Shown: positions 16,751 to 25,147 of the stretch, piece after piece
How the letters are laid out: each line of letters opens with the position of its first letter
How positions within the stretch are numbered: the first letter of the stretch is position 1
From: JAVJSD01 sp040219575
Lineage (GTDB): Bacteria > Planctomycetota > Planctomycetia > Pirellulales > Pirellulaceae
Length of the DNA: 64,000 nt
Assembly (NCBI GenBank): GCA_040219575.1
Contig: JAVJSD010000013.1
Location: 1-64,000 of the forward strand
Reading direction: 5' to 3'
Made by a program: the position numbers and the translations under genes
The notes under the pieces: generated by a model
Told to the model about the DNA's origin: nothing
The model's input: the letters and a program-made list of their open reading frames with translations, nothing else
The model's database searches: none

Positions 16751-17758
16751 CTACAAGGCCGTCGTCTCTCGAAAACCGAACATCAAATTGAAATTCTGCA
16801 CCGCCGCGCCGGAAGCCCCCTTCACCAGGTTGTCGAGCGCGCTGATCAACAACACGCGGCCCCGCACGACGCGAACCGTGATGTCGCAGAAGTTGGTCCC
16901 CAGCGTGTCCTTCGTCGCCGGCAAATGCTCGACGACGCGGATGAACGGCTTGCCGTGGTAGTAGCGGCGCAGCACGTCGAACAGTTGCTCTTCGCTGACC
17001 TCCTTCGTCGGCCGGGCGTAGGTCGTGCTCAAGATCCCCCGGTCCATCGGCACCAGATGCGGCGTGAAGATCACGCTCACTTCCTTGCCGGTGCCCCTTG
17101 TGAGGATCTGTTCGATCTCGGGCATGTGGCGATGCCGCCCGACGTTGTAGGCCGAGATGCTCTCGTTGCACTCCGGATAGTGCGTGGTCAGTTTCGGCGT
17201 TCGTCCCGCGCCCGAAACACCGCTCTTGGAATCGACGATGACGTCGCGGGGATCGATCAGGTCGGCGTCGATCAGCGGGGCCAGCGGCAGAATCGCCGAG
17301 GTGGGATAGCAACCGGGGTTGGCGACCAACTGGGCGTCGGGAATCGCGTCGCCGAACAACTCCGGCAGACCATACACCACCTTCCCCAACCGCTCGGCGT
17401 CGGGATGCTGCTCGCCGTACCAGTGCGTGTACGAGGCGGCGTCATTCAGTCGATAGTCGGCGCTGAAATCGACCACCCTGACGCCGGCATCCAGCAGCTT
17501 CTTCACCGCGGCGGCCGAAGCGGCGTGCGGCAGGCAGCAGAATACACAGTCGGTCTCGGCGGCGACCTCCTCGGGACTCAGGTCTTCCAGATGCAGGTCC
17601 AGGCGGCCGATCAGTTGCGGATGCACGGCGCCCACGTGCGGCCTGCCCTCCTGCCGGCTGGTCAGCTTGACCACCTCCGCCTCGCCGTGGCGGACGAGGA
17701 TCTTCAGTAGCTCCAGGGCGGTGTAGCCGGTCGCCCCGAGTATTCCAACACGTACCAT
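16751..17758 (-). CDS. argC: N-acetyl-gamma-glutamyl-phosphate reductase
   Basis: A 335-residue ArgC that reduces N-acetylglutamyl phosphate to the semialdehyde with NADPH, the third arginine step. The NADP-binding start is MVRVGILGATGYTALELLK; the active-site cysteine lies in ANPGCYPTSAI, and the histidine in TPHLVPMDRGI is a conserved family block. SKSGVSGAGR and GTNFCDITVRV are also present. The frame can be extended by six codons to a TTG at 17776, but the ATG at 17758 places the Rossmann fold at the usual position. With argJ directly downstream, it makes a partial arginine operon; argB and argD are not in the window. Confidence 0.96.
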   Translation of the reverse strand: MVRVGILGATGYTALELLKILVRHGEAEVVKLTSRQEGRPHVGAVHPQLIGRLDLHLEDLSPEEVAAETDCVFCCLPHAASAAAVKKLLDAGVRVVDFSADYRLNDAASYTHWYGEQHPDAERLGKVVYGLPELFGDAIPDAQLVANPGCYPTSAILPLAPLIDADLIDPRDVIVDSKSGVSGAGRTPKLTTHYPECNESISAYNVGRHRHMPEIEQILTRGTGKEVSVIFTPHLVPMDRGILSTTYARPTKEVSEEQLFDVLRRYYHGKPFIRVVEHLPATKDTLGTNFCDITVRVVRGRVLLISALDNLVKGASGAAVQNFNLMFGFRETTAL

Positions 17759-17894
17759 CGGCGGGATCGTTTCCAATTGGCGGCGGAGAGGTTCATTGCG
17801 CGTCGATCAGTCAGTATAACGACGCGCGCCTGCGCGAACAGGACGCCCTACCGACACGCCCCGTGGAAAAAAAGTTCGCCGCGCAAAACAGGCG

Positions 17895-17920
17895 CAAGCG
17901 ACGGCGACGCCGTCGGCTTG
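17895..17920. repeat. CAAGC-GACGGC palindrome
   Basis: CAAGCGACGGCGACGCCGTC followed by GGCTTG is a near-perfect palindrome related to the larger hairpins at 27662-27710 and 30039-30123. It lies in the gap upstream of argC, just after the DUF1501 stop region on the other side. Confidence 0.55.
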
Positions 17921-17942
17921 GGCGGCGGGGCGACTTCTCGCG

Positions 17943-19307
17943 CTAGACCAATTCGCGCATCGGGCCGATGCCGGGTTCGACCAGGTATTGCGGTCGGCCG
18001 TTGAGATCGGGGATCGTGGCCTGCGTGACATCGATCCCGAGGTGGTGATAGAGCGTGGCGAAGACTTCCTGGAACTTCACCGGGCGATCGACCGCTTCGC
18101 CGCCGAGTCGGTCGGTGGCGCCGATCACCTGACCGTGACGCATGCCGCCGCCGGCCAGCAGGGCGCACGCCACACGCGGCCAATGGTCGCGGCCCACCTG
18201 AGCGCTGATCTTGGGCGTCCGGCCGAACTCGCCCCACACCAGCACGCTGGTCGTCTCCGCCAGGCCGCGCTCGTGCAGATCCTCCACCAGGGCGGTGATG
18301 CCCTGATCGAACACCGGGAAGTCTTCCTTCTCGCGTTTGAAGATTTCGTTGTTCGCGCCGCCGTGCCAGTCCCACTTGCTGTAGTTGACCGTGACGACAC
18401 GAGCGCCGGCTTCGACCAACCGCCGCGCCGTGAGGAAACTCTGCGGCACACGGGGCGCGCCGTTGCCGTCCATGAACTTGGTGGGGTCGCCGGTGCCGTA
18501 CCGCTCGACAACCTTCGGATCTTCCCGCGACAGATCGAGCGCCTCGGCCAGTCGCGACGACGTGAGCACGCCGAGCGCCTGTTCGGTGAAGGCGTCGAGA
18601 CCTTCCATCTTGCGCGTGTTGTCGGCCTCGCGGCGGAAACGGTCGACGCTGGTCAGCAGATTCTTGCGGTCGGCCAGGCGGTCGGTCGTGATGCCGTTGA
18701 GCACCATGTCGCTCTTCGTCGGACCCAGCGGACGGAACGGCGAGTGCGCCGCGCCCAGAAAACCCGGCCCCGGTTCGTTGTACGGACCGTGCGTGCAGGG
18801 ATAACAGGCGCTGATAAACGGCGGCGTGGCGGGCGTCGCCGGGCCCTGCACCCTGGCCACCGCGGAGCCGAACTGCGGCCAACCGCCCGAGGGGACGCGG
18901 CCCTGGTGCGTGCGGCCGGTGTAGCATTGGATCGCGTCGTGGCCCGACTGGGCGTCGCTCAGGCTGCGGATGACGCTGAACTTGTCCATCATGCCCGCCA
19001 TCATCGGCAGCAGTTCGCAGATCTCGACGCCATCGACGTTCGTCTTGATCGGCTGCCACGGCCCCGCGACTTCCTTGGGGGCATCGGGCTTCAGGTCGAA
19101 CAGGTCCTGATGCGGCGGTCCGCCGACGAGGTACACCAGAATGACCGACTTCTGCGGTCCACGCACGCCGGCCTGCGCCTCGAGCGACAGCAGTTGCGGC
19201 AACGTCAGCCCCGCGGCGCCGAGCGCCCCGATCTTGAGAAAGTTGCGGCGCGAAACTCCGTCGCAGAAGCGGCTTTTGCGGTCGGCCGGATCGAAGATCG
19301 TGAGCAT
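17943..19307 (-). CDS. DUF1501 family protein, Tat leader
   Basis: A 454-residue DUF1501 protein with a Tat leader (VSRRNFLKIGALGAAGLTL). Family blocks: VILVYLVGGPPHQDLFDLKP, ELLPMMAGMMDKFSVIRSL, ARVVTVNYSKWDWHGGANN, VLVWGEFGRTPKISAQVGRD and LNGRPQYLVEPG near the end. It differs from the copy at 11593 in having PPHQD rather than PTHVE after the glycine pair. It stands alone between argC and the aldehyde dehydrogenase. The start ATG at 19307 is supported by the leader; upstream gene distance is 301 bases. Confidence 0.93.
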   Translation of the reverse strand: MLTIFDPADRKSRFCDGVSRRNFLKIGALGAAGLTLPQLLSLEAQAGVRGPQKSVILVYLVGGPPHQDLFDLKPDAPKEVAGPWQPIKTNVDGVEICELLPMMAGMMDKFSVIRSLSDAQSGHDAIQCYTGRTHQGRVPSGGWPQFGSAVARVQGPATPATPPFISACYPCTHGPYNEPGPGFLGAAHSPFRPLGPTKSDMVLNGITTDRLADRKNLLTSVDRFRREADNTRKMEGLDAFTEQALGVLTSSRLAEALDLSREDPKVVERYGTGDPTKFMDGNGAPRVPQSFLTARRLVEAGARVVTVNYSKWDWHGGANNEIFKREKEDFPVFDQGITALVEDLHERGLAETTSVLVWGEFGRTPKISAQVGRDHWPRVACALLAGGGMRHGQVIGATDRLGGEAVDRPVKFQEVFATLYHHLGIDVTQATIPDLNGRPQYLVEPGIGPMRELV

Positions 19308-19471
19308 GGTGCTGGATTCCCGCGGGATCGAGGATGGGGCGCAAGGCCGGGGGGATTATGGCAGGCAGGCCACAATATATCAAAGTCGGCTTATGGAATC
19401 CAGTTCATGAGCCGGATGCGGCCACCGCCGCCACCCGACGCGGTAAACCCTCGGACGCACTTCAGAAGCCA

Positions 19472-19537
19472 GTAGTGGCGGAAGTCGCCAGACTTCCGAG
19501 CGTCCACGTTCATCGGAATTTTGGCGAATTCCGCTAC
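19472..19537. repeat. Composite hairpin repeat (GTAGCGGAAGTC family), copy C
   Basis: GTAGTGGCGGAAGTCGCCAG, then GACTTCCGAGCG, and a second half ending GAATTCCGCTAC. It fills part of the 301-base gap (19308-19608) between the aldehyde dehydrogenase stop and the DUF1501 start. The same gap also holds a GGACGTCGATGTCC palindrome near 19580; otherwise I see nothing in it. Confidence 0.7.
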
Positions 19538-19608
19538 AAGACGAATGGCTGACGGCGTTGGCCGGCACCCCTTGTACGAAGGACGTCGATGTCCGTCCTA
19601 CTCGACGC

Positions 19609-21027
19609 CTACGTCGCCTGGTGGATGACCACGGTCTTCGATTCCGTCATCTCCTCAATGGCGTACTTGGGGCCTTCAAGGCCCATGCCGCTGTCCTTGA
19701 GTCCGCCGTAGGGCATCAGGTCGGCCCGCCACATGGTTCCCCAGTTGATGTGGATGTTGCCGCTGTCGACCTGCTGCGCGAACTTCAGCGCCCGGTCGAT
19801 ATCCTGCGTGAATATGGCGGCGCTGAGGCCGTAACGGGTGTCGTTGGCGAGCTGAATCGCGTGATCGATGTCGTCGGCCCTCGCCACGCCCACCGCCGGG
19901 CCGAAGATTTCGTCGCGGCTGACCTTCATGTCGGAGGTGACGTCGGCCAGCAGCGTCGGTGAGACGACGTTGCCCGATCGCTGGCCGCCGGCGATCAACC
20001 GCGCGCCCTGGCCCACCGCTTCTTCGATCCACGAAGCGACCCGTTCGGCATCCTGGCCGCGGATCATGGGGCCGATGCCGCTCTTCTCGTCGAGTTGGTT
20101 GCCGGCCAACAGGCCCGCCACCTGCGGCTTGAGCGCGTCGAGCAGGTTGTCGTAGGCGCCGCTGGTGGCGATCACGCGCTGAGTCGAAATGCAGACCTGT
20201 CCCGCGTTGGCGTAGCCGGTCTTGAGCACGGCGGCGGCGACTTTCTCCAGGTCGGCGTCGTCCATCACGATCAACGGGCTGTTCGAGCCCAACTCCATGG
20301 TCACCTTTTTCAGTCCGGCTGTCTGGCAAATGTGCTTGCCCACCTCGGCGCTGCCGGTGAAGCTGATCTTGCGGACGCGGTCGTCGGAGCAGATGGCGTC
20401 GCCGATCGCGCCGCCGCGGCCGGTCACACAGGCGATCGCCTGCGGCGGCAGGCCGGCTTCCAGCAGGATCTCGACCAGCTTGAGCGCCGACAGCGGTGTG
20501 TCGCTGGCCGGTTTGACGATCACCGCGTTGCCGGCGGCCAGCGCGGGACCGACCTTGTGGCAGACCAGGTTCAGCGGAAAGTTGAACGGGGTGATCGCCG
20601 CCACCACGCCGCAGGGCACGCGGAGCGTGAAACCGAACTTGCCCGCCGCGCCGGGAGCTCCGTCGAGCGGCAGGATCTCGCCGTGAATGCGTTTCGCCTC
20701 CTCGGAGGAGACCTCCATCGTGACCGCGGCGCGATTGGCCTCGAAAATCCCTTCCGACAGGATTTTGCCTTCCTCCATGCTGATCGTACGGCCCAACTCG
20801 TCCTGCCGCTGGTACATCAGTTCGGCCGTTTTGCGAAGAATCTGATACCGCTCGTAGGCCGGCATCTTCCGCATGATCTCGGCCCCTTGCCGCACGCCCT
20901 CGATCGCCGATGAGACGTCGTCGGTGGTGGCCTGGGGAACGGTGTCGACGACCGTGTCGTCGAAAGGGTTCTTGACTTCGATCTTCTCCGGCCCGTCGAC
21001 CCACTGGCCGCGGAGGTACATCTTCAT
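19609..21027 (-). CDS. NAD(P)-dependent aldehyde dehydrogenase
   Basis: A 472-residue ALDH-superfamily enzyme oxidising an aldehyde to the acid. The substrate-tunnel block VAAITPFNFPLNLVCHKVGP, the cofactor motif FTGSAEVGK, the general base Glu245 (VTMELGSNSP) and the nucleophile Cys279 (NAGQVCIST) are all intact. QVCISTQRV is most like the lactaldehyde, phosphonoacetaldehyde and GapN-like branches rather than classical betaine aldehyde enzymes. The start ATG at 21027 has a good binding site (GAGGAAACTCCCC); an upstream start at 21147 is within a repeat. It stands alone, so the pathway cannot be read from its neighbours; lactaldehyde oxidation in fucose or rhamnose breakdown is one option for planctomycetes. 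Confidence 0.93.
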   Translation of the reverse strand: MKMYLRGQWVDGPEKIEVKNPFDDTVVDTVPQATTDDVSSAIEGVRQGAEIMRKMPAYERYQILRKTAELMYQRQDELGRTISMEEGKILSEGIFEANRAAVTMEVSSEEAKRIHGEILPLDGAPGAAGKFGFTLRVPCGVVAAITPFNFPLNLVCHKVGPALAAGNAVIVKPASDTPLSALKLVEILLEAGLPPQAIACVTGRGGAIGDAICSDDRVRKISFTGSAEVGKHICQTAGLKKVTMELGSNSPLIVMDDADLEKVAAAVLKTGYANAGQVCISTQRVIATSGAYDNLLDALKPQVAGLLAGNQLDEKSGIGPMIRGQDAERVASWIEEAVGQGARLIAGGQRSGNVVSPTLLADVTSDMKVSRDEIFGPAVGVARADDIDHAIQLANDTRYGLSAAIFTQDIDRALKFAQQVDSGNIHINWGTMWRADLMPYGGLKDSGMGLEGPKYAIEEMTESKTVVIHQAT

Positions 21028-21081
21028 GGGGAGTTTCCTCGGGGTATGCGGATTGTCTTGCTGGCTGCTTTGAACATGTCG

Positions 21082-21234
21082 AGGACGAATGGCGAACGAC
21101 TCGCTTGACGGCGAGCCGACGGCGACTCTGTGCGCAAGCCCCTGCACCAGCGGGAAACGGGCTTCTAACGATCCGCCGACGCCTTCGGCTTGCCGTCAAA
21201 CGACTCTCTTCGACACGGACGATGCGGGCCTCAA
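21082..21234. repeat. MITE-like inverted repeat, short copy
   Basis: Two arms face each other: CGCTTGACGGCGAGCCGACG on the left and CGCCGACGCCTTCGGCTTGC, then CGTCAAACGAC, on the right. The right arm ends GATGCGGGCCTCAA and matches the right arm of the element at 35810-36093 (CGCCGTCGCC…AATGCAGGCCTCAA). It fills most of the 337-base gap before the glutaredoxin-like gene. Confidence 0.6.
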
Positions 21235-21364
21235 CCAACTGCTCATCGTACCAAGCTCAGCGCCCGCGCAAAGAACGGGGGCTTGGCGGATTGACGCACG
21301 ACCGACCGCCCCACAGAATCGAACTAACGCCGCTTTCTCCCTTTCATCTCGCTTGCAGCAAGCT

Positions 21365-21598
21365 ATGCCCCCAACCGACGTCGTGGTCTACACCCGAGTG
21401 GGCTGCTGCCTGTGCGACGACGCGGCCGCCTTGCTGCGTCAACATGGCCTCAGTCCGCGCCTGGTCGACATCGATCAGGACCCCGAACTGCGCGAGCGCT
21501 TCAACACCTGCGTTCCGGTCGTCGTTATTGACGGCAAGGAGCGTTTCCGGGGCCGGGTGAATCCGGTGCTCTTGAAACGGCTGCTGAGCAAGTCGTGA
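21365..21598 (+). CDS. Glutaredoxin-like protein (DUF836)
   Basis: A 77-residue thioredoxin-fold protein. It opens VVVYTRVGCCLCDDAAALL with the redox pair Cys14 and Cys17 in a C-C-L-C motif, continues SPRLVDIDQDPELRERF, and has the cis-proline in VPVVVIDGKERF. This is the glutaredoxin-like DUF836 pattern. The start ATG at 21365 follows a repeat region; the longer frame to 21089 is not plausible. Its stop overlaps the GTG start of the next gene (GTGA), so both are translated together. A role in thiol chemistry alongside the neighbouring transferase is inferred. Confidence 0.9.
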   Translation: MPPTDVVVYTRVGCCLCDDAAALLRQHGLSPRLVDIDQDPELRERFNTCVPVVVIDGKERFRGRVNPVLLKRLLSKS

Positions 21599-22272
21599 AC
21601 GAACTGGGCCTCTTCGCCAAATACTGGCACGCGGGACGCGTCAAAACGCGGCTCTCTCGGGCGGTCGGCGAAAAACCGGCGGCCGACGTCTATCACGCGT
21701 TCGTAACGACGCTCGTCGACCGACTGGCGCACACCGCCGACCGCCGCACGATCGTCTTCTCGCCGGCCGACCGCGCCGCGAAGTTCGCCGCGCTCGGCCA
21801 AGGCGCTTGGCGCATCACGCCCCAATCGGAAGGTGGACTTGGAGACCGACTCGGCGAGTTCTTTCGGCGGTCGCTGGAAGAGGGCGCCCGTCGCGTGGTC
21901 GTCATCGGCTCCGACAGCCCCACCCTGCCCGTCGAGTACATCGAGCAGGCATTCCAACTGCTGCAGCGCCATGAAGTCGTGCTCGGCCCCAGCACCGACG
22001 GCGGCTACTATCTGATCGGCGCCCGCGAACGTGTGCCGCCCGTGTTCGACGGCGTCGCCTGGAGCACGCCGACCGTCTGGCGAGAGACGATCGAGCGTCT
22101 CGACTCAGCGGGAATCGGCCATGCCGAACTGCCCGCCTGGTACGACGTCGACCAATTCGACGACCTGCGACGGCTCAACGACGAACTCGCCTCCACGAAC
22201 ACGCTCGACGCCGCCGCAAGTCGCCTCCGCGAAGTCGTACGCCGCACGGTTTCTTCAAGCGACGACAAATAG
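21595..22272 (+). CDS. TIGR04282 family glycosyltransferase (DUF2064)
   Basis: A 225-residue glycosyltransferase-A-like protein. MNELGLFAKYWHAGRVKTRL begins the nucleotide-sugar binding fold, VVIGSDSPTLPVEYIEQAF contains the DSD-type metal motif, and VLGPSTDGGYYLIG is diagnostic of the TIGR04282/DUF2064 group, which includes proteins linked to arsenosugar synthesis. No arsenic genes are nearby, so that role is only a family association. The GTG start overlaps the stop of the DUF836 gene by four bases. The gene is followed by a 525-base stretch of poorly coding DNA. Confidence 0.9.
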   Translation: MNELGLFAKYWHAGRVKTRLSRAVGEKPAADVYHAFVTTLVDRLAHTADRRTIVFSPADRAAKFAALGQGAWRITPQSEGGLGDRLGEFFRRSLEEGARRVVVIGSDSPTLPVEYIEQAFQLLQRHEVVLGPSTDGGYYLIGARERVPPVFDGVAWSTPTVWRETIERLDSAGIGHAELPAWYDVDQFDDLRRLNDELASTNTLDAAASRLREVVRRTVSSSDDK

Positions 22273-22797
22273 CCGGAACTAGGGAGCCACGGATGAAACA
22301 CAAGCCAGCGTAGTGGGAACCATAGGAAGAACAAGGCGAACCGCTGATGCACGCTGATCGGATGCGAATGGACTTGAATCGACTCGCTTAGCGTTTCATT
22401 AGCGTTCGTCAGCGATTCAACGCCATTCTGTTTCGAACAGTCTTCGACATCCCGCCTTCACTTGGCCACATCGAGGCCCGGTGATACAACGAAGAGACAG
22501 ATTCTCGAAGCCGGTCTTGCCCCAAATCGATTGATCCAAACTTCGGTCGGGTGCCTGAGTATCGCCCATCCCCATCGCAATGGAATGCGTCCGCGTTCAA
22601 TCCGTACAACAACTGCTGACAATGAACGTACGCGACGCGCACTTTCGAGTCCTTCCGACACCCCTGCCGACCGGCTCGCACAAGCAGTCACGGCAGTCAA
22701 GCACCTCCGTTCTCTCCGTTTCCTCCTGTTCAACTCTTCTTGATTCCGACTACGCCGGGCTGTGGTTCATCCGTGGCATCACCCCCGATCACCAGCC
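22273..22797. other. Intergenic region with one palindromic repeat
   Basis: These 525 bases separate the TIGR04282 gene and the ThiO-like gene. Apart from the repeat at 22338-22418 I see no gene. The short frames on either strand (for example 22462-22743) lack a ribosome-binding site and any recognisable protein character. Confidence 0.55.
22338..22418. repeat. GAACCGCTGATG…TCAGCG palindromic repeat, copy 1
   Basis: The ends are GAACCGCTGATGCACGCTGA and TTCATTAGCGTTCGTCAGCG, followed by ATTC, which pair with each other imperfectly. A second copy forms the core of the inverted repeat at 23904-24110. Confidence 0.65.
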
Positions 22798-23907
22798 ATG
22801 CATGATTGTCTGATCGTCGGCGGCGGCGTGATCGGCCTTTCGCTGGCCTACGAACTGGCGCAACACGGCCTGCGCGTGCAGTTGCTGGAGCGCGGTCGAC
22901 TCGGTCGCGAAGCCTCCTGGGCCGGCGCCGGCATCCTGCCTCCGGCGGCCGCCGAAACCGCCGCCCATCCACTCGAACAACTTCGGGCCCTGAGCTACCG
23001 CCTGCATCCGATCTGGGCCGCTCGGCTGAAAGAAGAAACCGGCATCGACAACGGCTTTCGCCGCTGCGGCGGAGTTTATCTCGCGCGAAAAGTAGGGGAA
23101 GCCGCCTCGTTGCACGCCGCGCACGGCTTGTGGCGTGAAGAACAGATCGACTCGCGGCGACTCACTCCACAGGAACTCGCACAACTCGAACCGGCCCTCG
23201 CGCCGCTCGCTCAGTCCGGCCGGCTCAGAGCCGCTTATCACTTGCCCGGCGAGATGCAAATCCGCAACCCGCACCACCTGCAGGCGCTCGCCCGGGCCTG
23301 CGCCGACCGCGGCGTCGACTTGCAAGAGAACGTCGAGGTCGTCGGATTCCGCCGCGAGCGCGGCCGCATCACGCATGTCGAAACCAACCGTGACGCCTTT
23401 CCCGTCAGCCGGCTCTGCATCACCTCCGGCGCCTGGACGCGCCTGCTGTTAGAGAAGCTCTCGCAACCCAACGACATCCTCCCCATCCGCGGCCAGATGA
23501 TTCTCTATCGTTGCCCGACGAAGCCTTTCACGCATGTGATCAACGAGGGACCGCGTTACCTCGTGCCCCGCGACGACGGCCGCGTGCTGGCCGGTTCGAC
23601 CGAAGAGGAAGTCGGCTACGACAAGAGCACCACCGAAGAAGGCCTGGCGGAACTGCGCCTGTTCGCCGGCGAGTTGATCGCCGAGTTGACGCCCGGGCGG
23701 ATCGAACAATCCTGGGCCGGCCTCCGCCCCGGTTCGATCGACGGCTTCCCCTACCTCGGACCGCTGCCCGAGTTCGACAACGCCTACGTCGCCGCCGGCC
23801 ACTTCCGCAGCGGCCTGTACATGTCGCCCGGCACGGCCGTGGTGCTGGGACAAGTCGTACGGGGAATAGCGCCGGAGGTCGACCTCACGCCCTTTCGCCC
23901 CCGGTAG
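22798..23907 (+). CDS. thiO: ThiO-like FAD-dependent amino acid oxidase
   Basis: A 369-residue FAD enzyme of the DAO/glycine oxidase family. The dinucleotide fold is at the N-terminus (MHDCLIVGGGVIGLSLAYEL, then LLERGRLGREASWAGAGIL). AGSTEEEVGYDKSTTEEGL and SWAGLRPGSIDGFPYLGP are close to ThiO, which oxidises glycine to the imine used for the thiazole ring of thiamine. No other thiamine genes are present, so glycine oxidase is the best but not the only reading; sarcosine or D-amino-acid oxidase activity is possible. The ATG at 22798 begins right at the FAD fold. Its stop codon TAG lies at the start of a long inverted repeat. Confidence 0.85.
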   Translation: MHDCLIVGGGVIGLSLAYELAQHGLRVQLLERGRLGREASWAGAGILPPAAAETAAHPLEQLRALSYRLHPIWAARLKEETGIDNGFRRCGGVYLARKVGEAASLHAAHGLWREEQIDSRRLTPQELAQLEPALAPLAQSGRLRAAYHLPGEMQIRNPHHLQALARACADRGVDLQENVEVVGFRRERGRITHVETNRDAFPVSRLCITSGAWTRLLLEKLSQPNDILPIRGQMILYRCPTKPFTHVINEGPRYLVPRDDGRVLAGSTEEEVGYDKSTTEEGLAELRLFAGELIAELTPGRIEQSWAGLRPGSIDGFPYLGPLPEFDNAYVAAGHFRSGLYMSPGTAVVLGQVVRGIAPEVDLTPFRPR

Positions 23908-24110
23908 GGGTTTGATTTCAGATTGCAGATTGCAGATTTCAGATTGAAAAGAAGAAGGCTCGAACCGCTAATGGACGCTGACGAAACGCTTATGTAAAGA
24001 ATGCAGAAGTACATATTCTGTTAGCGTCTTATTAGCGTCCATCAGCGGTTCGCCCTTTTGTCTCTTTCAATCTGCAATCTGAAATCTGCAATCTGAAATC
24101 GAACCCCTAC
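23904..24110. repeat. Long inverted repeat spanning two convergent stop codons
   Basis: The left arm (23904-23949) reads GTAGGGGTTTGATTTCAG and then tandem heptamers of the type ATTGCAG/ATTTCAG; the right arm (24065-24110) is its near reverse complement. The core 23962-24051 is a second copy of the GAACCGCT…GCGGTTC palindrome. Both stop codons, of the ThiO-like gene and the asparaginase gene, are the TAG inside the arms. The structure could act as a bidirectional terminator between the convergent genes, though it has no long T-tract. Confidence 0.85.
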
Positions 24111-25114
24111 TCCCCAATCCTCACCTCAAACCGCCCGCTGGAATCCGCCGCGCCACGGGCCATGCCCGGGGTGTTGAAGTCGAGCACGATGGCGCCGTGG
24201 TGGTCGACGCCGATCAAGCCGCCGTCGCCTTTGCGGAGCGTTTCGTGCATTACGGCGTGCATGGCGTCCTTGAGCGTGGCGCCGGTGTAGCGCATGCGGG
24301 CCGAGACGTCGTAGGCCACGGCGTGCCGGATGTACTCCTCCCCGATGCCGGTGCCGCTGACGGCGCAGGTGCGGTTGTCGGCGTAGGTGCCCGCCCCCAC
24401 AATCGGCGAATCGCCGATGCGGCCGAACATCTTGTAATTGCGGCCCCCGGTCGAAGTGCCGGCCGCCAGATCGCCGTGCTTATCGAGTGCGACGCAGCCC
24501 ACCGTTCCCTTGGTCGAGTCGGCGGATTCCTCCTGTTGCTGCTGTCGCGCCTTCAACCACTCCTGATAGCGCGGTTGGGTGAAGTAGTACTTCGGCGCGA
24601 CGCGCTCGACGCCCTGCCGCGCGGCGAACTCGTCGGCGCCCTCGCCGCCCAGCAGCACGTGCCGCGTCTCGGTCATCACCCGCCGCGCCAGCAGAATCGG
24701 GTTCTTCACCGTCGTCACGCCCGCCACCGCGCCGCAGGCCAGCGTCTTTCCGTCCATGATCGACGCGTCGAGCTCCACGCCCCCGGCGGCATTCAATACG
24801 GCGCCGCGGCCCGCGTTGAACAGGGGACTGTCCTCCAAGTGGCGGATCGTCTGCTCCACCGCGTCGAGACTGCTTCCGCCCCGCGCCAGCACGTCGCTGC
24901 CGATGCGGACCGCCTTCCCCAGCACGGCTTCCCGCGCTTGGCGCTGTTGGTCCGTCAGGCGATCCGCCGCTCCGCCGGCGCCTCCGTGAACGGCGATCGC
25001 CCACTCCACAGGCCGCTCCGACTGCTGCGCGTCGTCGGCGCCGTTTGCAACGCCCAAGGCCATCGTTGTTAGAATCGAAAGCATGACGGTGAGCACAATC
25101 GGCGTGGTTTTCAC
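24107..25114 (-). CDS. Isoaspartyl peptidase / L-asparaginase (Ntn hydrolase), exported
   Basis: A 335-residue plant-type asparaginase. A signal peptide (TTPIVLTVMLSILTTMALGV) sends it out of the cytoplasm. The mature enzyme begins WAIAVHGGAGG, and self-cleavage is expected just before Thr204 in DSTKGTVGCVALD, making Thr204 the N-terminal nucleophile. AGTSTGGRNYKMFGRIGDSP and AVSGTGIGEEYIRHAVAYD follow. It would hydrolyse beta-aspartyl dipeptides and asparagine. I start at GTG 25114 because GGAGG lies seven bases upstream and the leader begins there; the frame otherwise extends to 25240 without a leader. It diverges from the next gene with only 33 bases between start codons. Confidence 0.9.
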   Translation of the reverse strand: MKTTPIVLTVMLSILTTMALGVANGADDAQQSERPVEWAIAVHGGAGGAADRLTDQQRQAREAVLGKAVRIGSDVLARGGSSLDAVEQTIRHLEDSPLFNAGRGAVLNAAGGVELDASIMDGKTLACGAVAGVTTVKNPILLARRVMTETRHVLLGGEGADEFAARQGVERVAPKYYFTQPRYQEWLKARQQQQEESADSTKGTVGCVALDKHGDLAAGTSTGGRNYKMFGRIGDSPIVGAGTYADNRTCAVSGTGIGEEYIRHAVAYDVSARMRYTGATLKDAMHAVMHETLRKGDGGLIGVDHHGAIVLDFNTPGMARGAADSSGRFEVRIGE

Positions 25115-25147
25115 GGCGAAACCTCCAAACGGTTGGCAGCGCGGAAG

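Noticed and set aside
22462..22743. A 93-codon frame in the 525-base gap
   Set aside because: No binding site, no recognisable motif, and it lies in repeat-rich intergenic DNA.
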